DNA from: Chara braunii | Lineage: Eukaryota; Streptophyta; Charophyceae; Charales; Characeae | Length of the DNA stretch: 31,605 bases | Assembly: GCA_003427395.1 (NCBI GenBank) | Contig: BFEA01000350.1 | Location: 211,677 to 243,281, forward strand | Reading direction: 5' to 3' | Shown: positions 29,940-31,605 of the stretch, one piece after another | How positions within the stretch are numbered: the stretch's first letter is position 1 | How the letters are laid out: every line of letters starts with the position of its first letter | Program-made: the position numbers and the translations under genes | The notes under the pieces: model-generated | The model's input: the letters and a program-made list of their open reading frames with translations, nothing else | Told to the model about the DNA's origin: nothing | Databases searched by the model: none

Positions 29940-30350
29940 TGAGCACACTGCGCATGCACACGTATGAACACACTGCACATGCACACGTATGAACACACTG
30001 CACATGCACAGGTATGAAAGTGTCTGTGTCGTGCAGTGTACTGGTACGTGTGCATACCTGTGCATGTGCAGTGTGTTCATACCTGTGCACGTGCAGTGTG
30101 TTCATACCTGTGCATGTGCAGTGTGTTCATACCTGTGCAAGTGAAGTGTGTTCATACCTGTGCATTTGCAGTGTGCTCATACCTGTGCATGTGTACTGGT
30201 ACGTGTGCATGTGCACAGGTATGAGCACACTGCACATGCACACTTATGAACACACTGCACGTGCACAGGTATGAACACACTGCACATGCACAGGTATGCA
30301 CACACTGCACATGCACACGTACCAGTACACTGCAGGTGTACACACATGAG
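29940..30350. repeat. 25-bp minisatellite in alternating orientation
   Basis: The unit GCACATGCACACGTATGAAC plus ACACT is repeated in plus orientation (29946-30020), then as its inverse GTGTTCATACCTGTGCATGT plus GCAGT (about 30045-30195), then plus again (about 30207-30340). A palindrome centre lies near 30200, flanked by CAGTGTGCTCATACCTGTGC and its inverse. Cys/His/Val-rich open frames on both strands come from the repeat. Confidence 0.85.
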
Positions 30351-30742
30351 GACACACGATTACGCTGTGCGGGCTTGCTTCTAAATTTCGATACGTCGGA
30401 CGGAAAGATCTGTCGCAGCCGCGGTTTCCATGTGCAAGTGCAGATACTTTGACGACACAGACACTACACTTCCACACCACAGAGACTGCACTTTGACGAC
30501 ACAGGGACTGGGAGGATCGCAGGGATGCATTGGGAGCGTTGTGTAGTGCGGCGATGCCCCGTGTGTGCTTTGCAGACTTTTCGGCACAAACTGCATACTA
30601 GAACTTCTCTCGGCTCCCTCTCCCAACACCCCCCACCCCCCCTCCCCCTCCTGGTGGAAAAGCCGGGATATCTGTGAATACGGCAACTCTTAGAGGCATG
30701 TGACCAAATATCTTTTGCTTGGTTGGATTTCCGCTGGTTATT

Positions 30743-30917
30743 GGCCCTCGCCACACCACTCACGAAAGGGAAAAGAAAAAATACAAGTGTATCTTTCCGC
30801 AGAATGCTACCCGTACATCACATAAGTTATCATTCATAGTAACGGGTGCATCTTGCCATTTTCCTTGGAGAGATGCACTCATATATTTTTCGTTTCGTTA
30901 GTGGCGTGGCTAGGCCC
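30743..30917. mobile_element. Short TIR element (GGGCCTC family), about 175 bp
   Basis: Left GGCCCTCGCCACACCACTCA then CGAAAGGG, AAAGAAAAAATACAAGTGTA, TCTTTCC. The right end mirrors this: GGAGAGATGCACTCATATAT, TTTTCGTTTCGTTAGTGGCG, TGGCTAGGCCC. Pairing extends about 55 bases per arm with gaps. The terminal GCCACACCACTC is the same as in the 575-bp element at 24179. Confidence 0.65.
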
Positions 30918-30948
30918 TCTGTATGGGGGAAGGAATATGAACACGTAA

Positions 30949-31072
30949 GCCCTTCCGGACATCCGTTAGAATTGTCCTTGGGGACATCCGATTAAAATTG
31001 GAACGATACAGAGAAAGAAAAGATTAGCACGGCCCCTGCGCAACAATGGCACGCATAAATTGAGAAATGGTC

Positions 31073-31109
<37 letters not shown>
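30949..31109 (+). pseudogene. U6 snRNA-derived copy 2 with duplicated 5' end and poly(A)
   Basis: The main copy starts at 30974: GTCCTTGGGGACATCCGATT, AAAATTGGAACGATACAGAGA, AGATTAGCACGGCCCCTGCG, CGCATAAATTGAGAAATGGTCC. A second, partial 5' domain (CCCTTCCGGACATCCGTTAG) lies directly upstream at 30949-30973. Six extra bases separate ACAGAGA from AGATTAGC, and GGATGACACGC is reduced to AATGGCACGC. Directly after GGTCC comes a run of 36 A (31074-31109), as in a polyadenylated retrocopy. Not a functional U6. Confidence 0.85.
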
Positions 31110-31110
<1 letters not shown>

Positions 31111-31120
31111 ACGAAAAAAC

Positions 31121-31248
31121 GTTAAAATTGGAAGGATGAGCTTTACTGTTTCCCAAAAACAAACAAAAAAAGGATTCAGAAGATCGGCATGAGCCTTGAG
31201 CGATCAAGGATGACACGCAGGCGGAATTGACAAGTGGTCCAAACTTTT
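31121..31248 (+). pseudogene. U6 snRNA-derived copy 3, degraded
   Basis: U6 words in order: TTAAAATTGGAAGGAT, then about 36 inserted bases, then ATTCAGAAGATCGGCATGAG, GATCAAGGATGACACGC, GAATTGACAAGTGGTCC and AAACTTTT. The inserted TCAA before GGATGACACGC is shared with copy 1 (25777), so the two derive from one modified source. The U6 5' stem-loop is missing. Confidence 0.7.
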
Positions 31249-31605
31249 CAGAAGCAAAAAGGTGTGTATCTAGACTGAAATGTGCACGAAATTCGGCTAT
31301 ATAATGGCCAAGCGTTTTCTAGTCGGGTGAGAACAGCAGGCATCTGGCCCAATCAACCACTGGCAGGCACAAAAATCAAAAGGGGGAATAATTGTGGGAC
31401 TCCTTTTTACTTTTAAGGAAATTTTCTTGTCGGCGTGTGCATCTTGGGAGGATGGCTACCACGAGAACCGACCAGAGAGGAAAAGCCAGTGCCAAAAGGG
31501 CAGCGAGACTGAGCCTGCCTTCTTCATAAATAGACTACCTAGCTTCCATTTCATGCGGTTGGGTTTTCTGATGGCCACGGCCATCATGGGATGGATGGAT
31601 GGATG
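31249..31605. other. Unassigned end of window
   Basis: No feature is supported apart from a short (GGAT)n run at 31591-31605 that continues beyond the window. Confidence 0.4.

Noticed and set aside
29940-30350. CRISPR-like array
   Set aside because: The repeats are contiguous with no unique spacers, and the setting is eukaryotic.
30014-30355. Cys/His-rich frames resembling zinc-finger spacing
   Set aside because: Translation of the 25-bp minisatellite in several phases and on both strands; the periodicity is that of the repeat.

Overview
This window looks like nuclear DNA of a eukaryote with a repeat-rich genome, most likely a plant or streptophyte alga. The evidence is a large Ty3/gypsy LTR retrotransposon whose primer-binding site resembles the 3' end of the plant initiator-Met tRNA, three copies of sequence clearly derived from spliceosomal U6 snRNA, several families of short inverted-repeat elements, and long microsatellites. 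There are no operons and no intact cellular gene that I can recognise. The species cannot be named from the sequence. Scattered single Ns, one 90-N gap and a leftover library adapter show that it is a draft short-read assembly.

Positions 1-10.1 kb are AT-rich and almost gene-free. They hold old tandem arrays (12-960, 3881-5090, 6600-7780), homopolymer tracts, CpG-rich fold-back patches carrying GGTTAC/GTAACC (4.2, 5.0, 7.8 and 8.2 kb), hairpins near 9.4 kb and a (CA)n tract. Positions 7945-7975 match the Nextera mate-pair junction adapter, so the join between the DNA to its left and right is not trustworthy.

Positions 10620-23068 are one retrotransposon of about 12.4 kb: 5' LTR, PBS, gag with a CCHC knuckle, protease, reverse transcriptase, RNase H, PHD finger plus integrase, about 3 kb of post-pol reading frames, and 3' LTR. 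It is dead. Frameshifts and stops interrupt gag and pol, and the key Asp is Asn in both the protease (NSGA) and the RT (YMND). Three parts deserve attention: a complete C4HC3 PHD finger just ahead of integrase, a chain of four overlapping unrecognised frames (X, Y, Z, W) after integrase, and a 163-codon frame kept open in both LTRs.

Positions 23.07-31.6 kb are a patchwork of short inverted-repeat elements from two families, one ending GGGGCCAAGTCCC and one ending GGGCCTCGCCACACCACTC. Among them lie U6-derived copies, microsatellites, a 25-bp minisatellite that changes orientation twice, and a GC-rich stretch that may hold the first exon of an unidentified gene (ATG at 26730).
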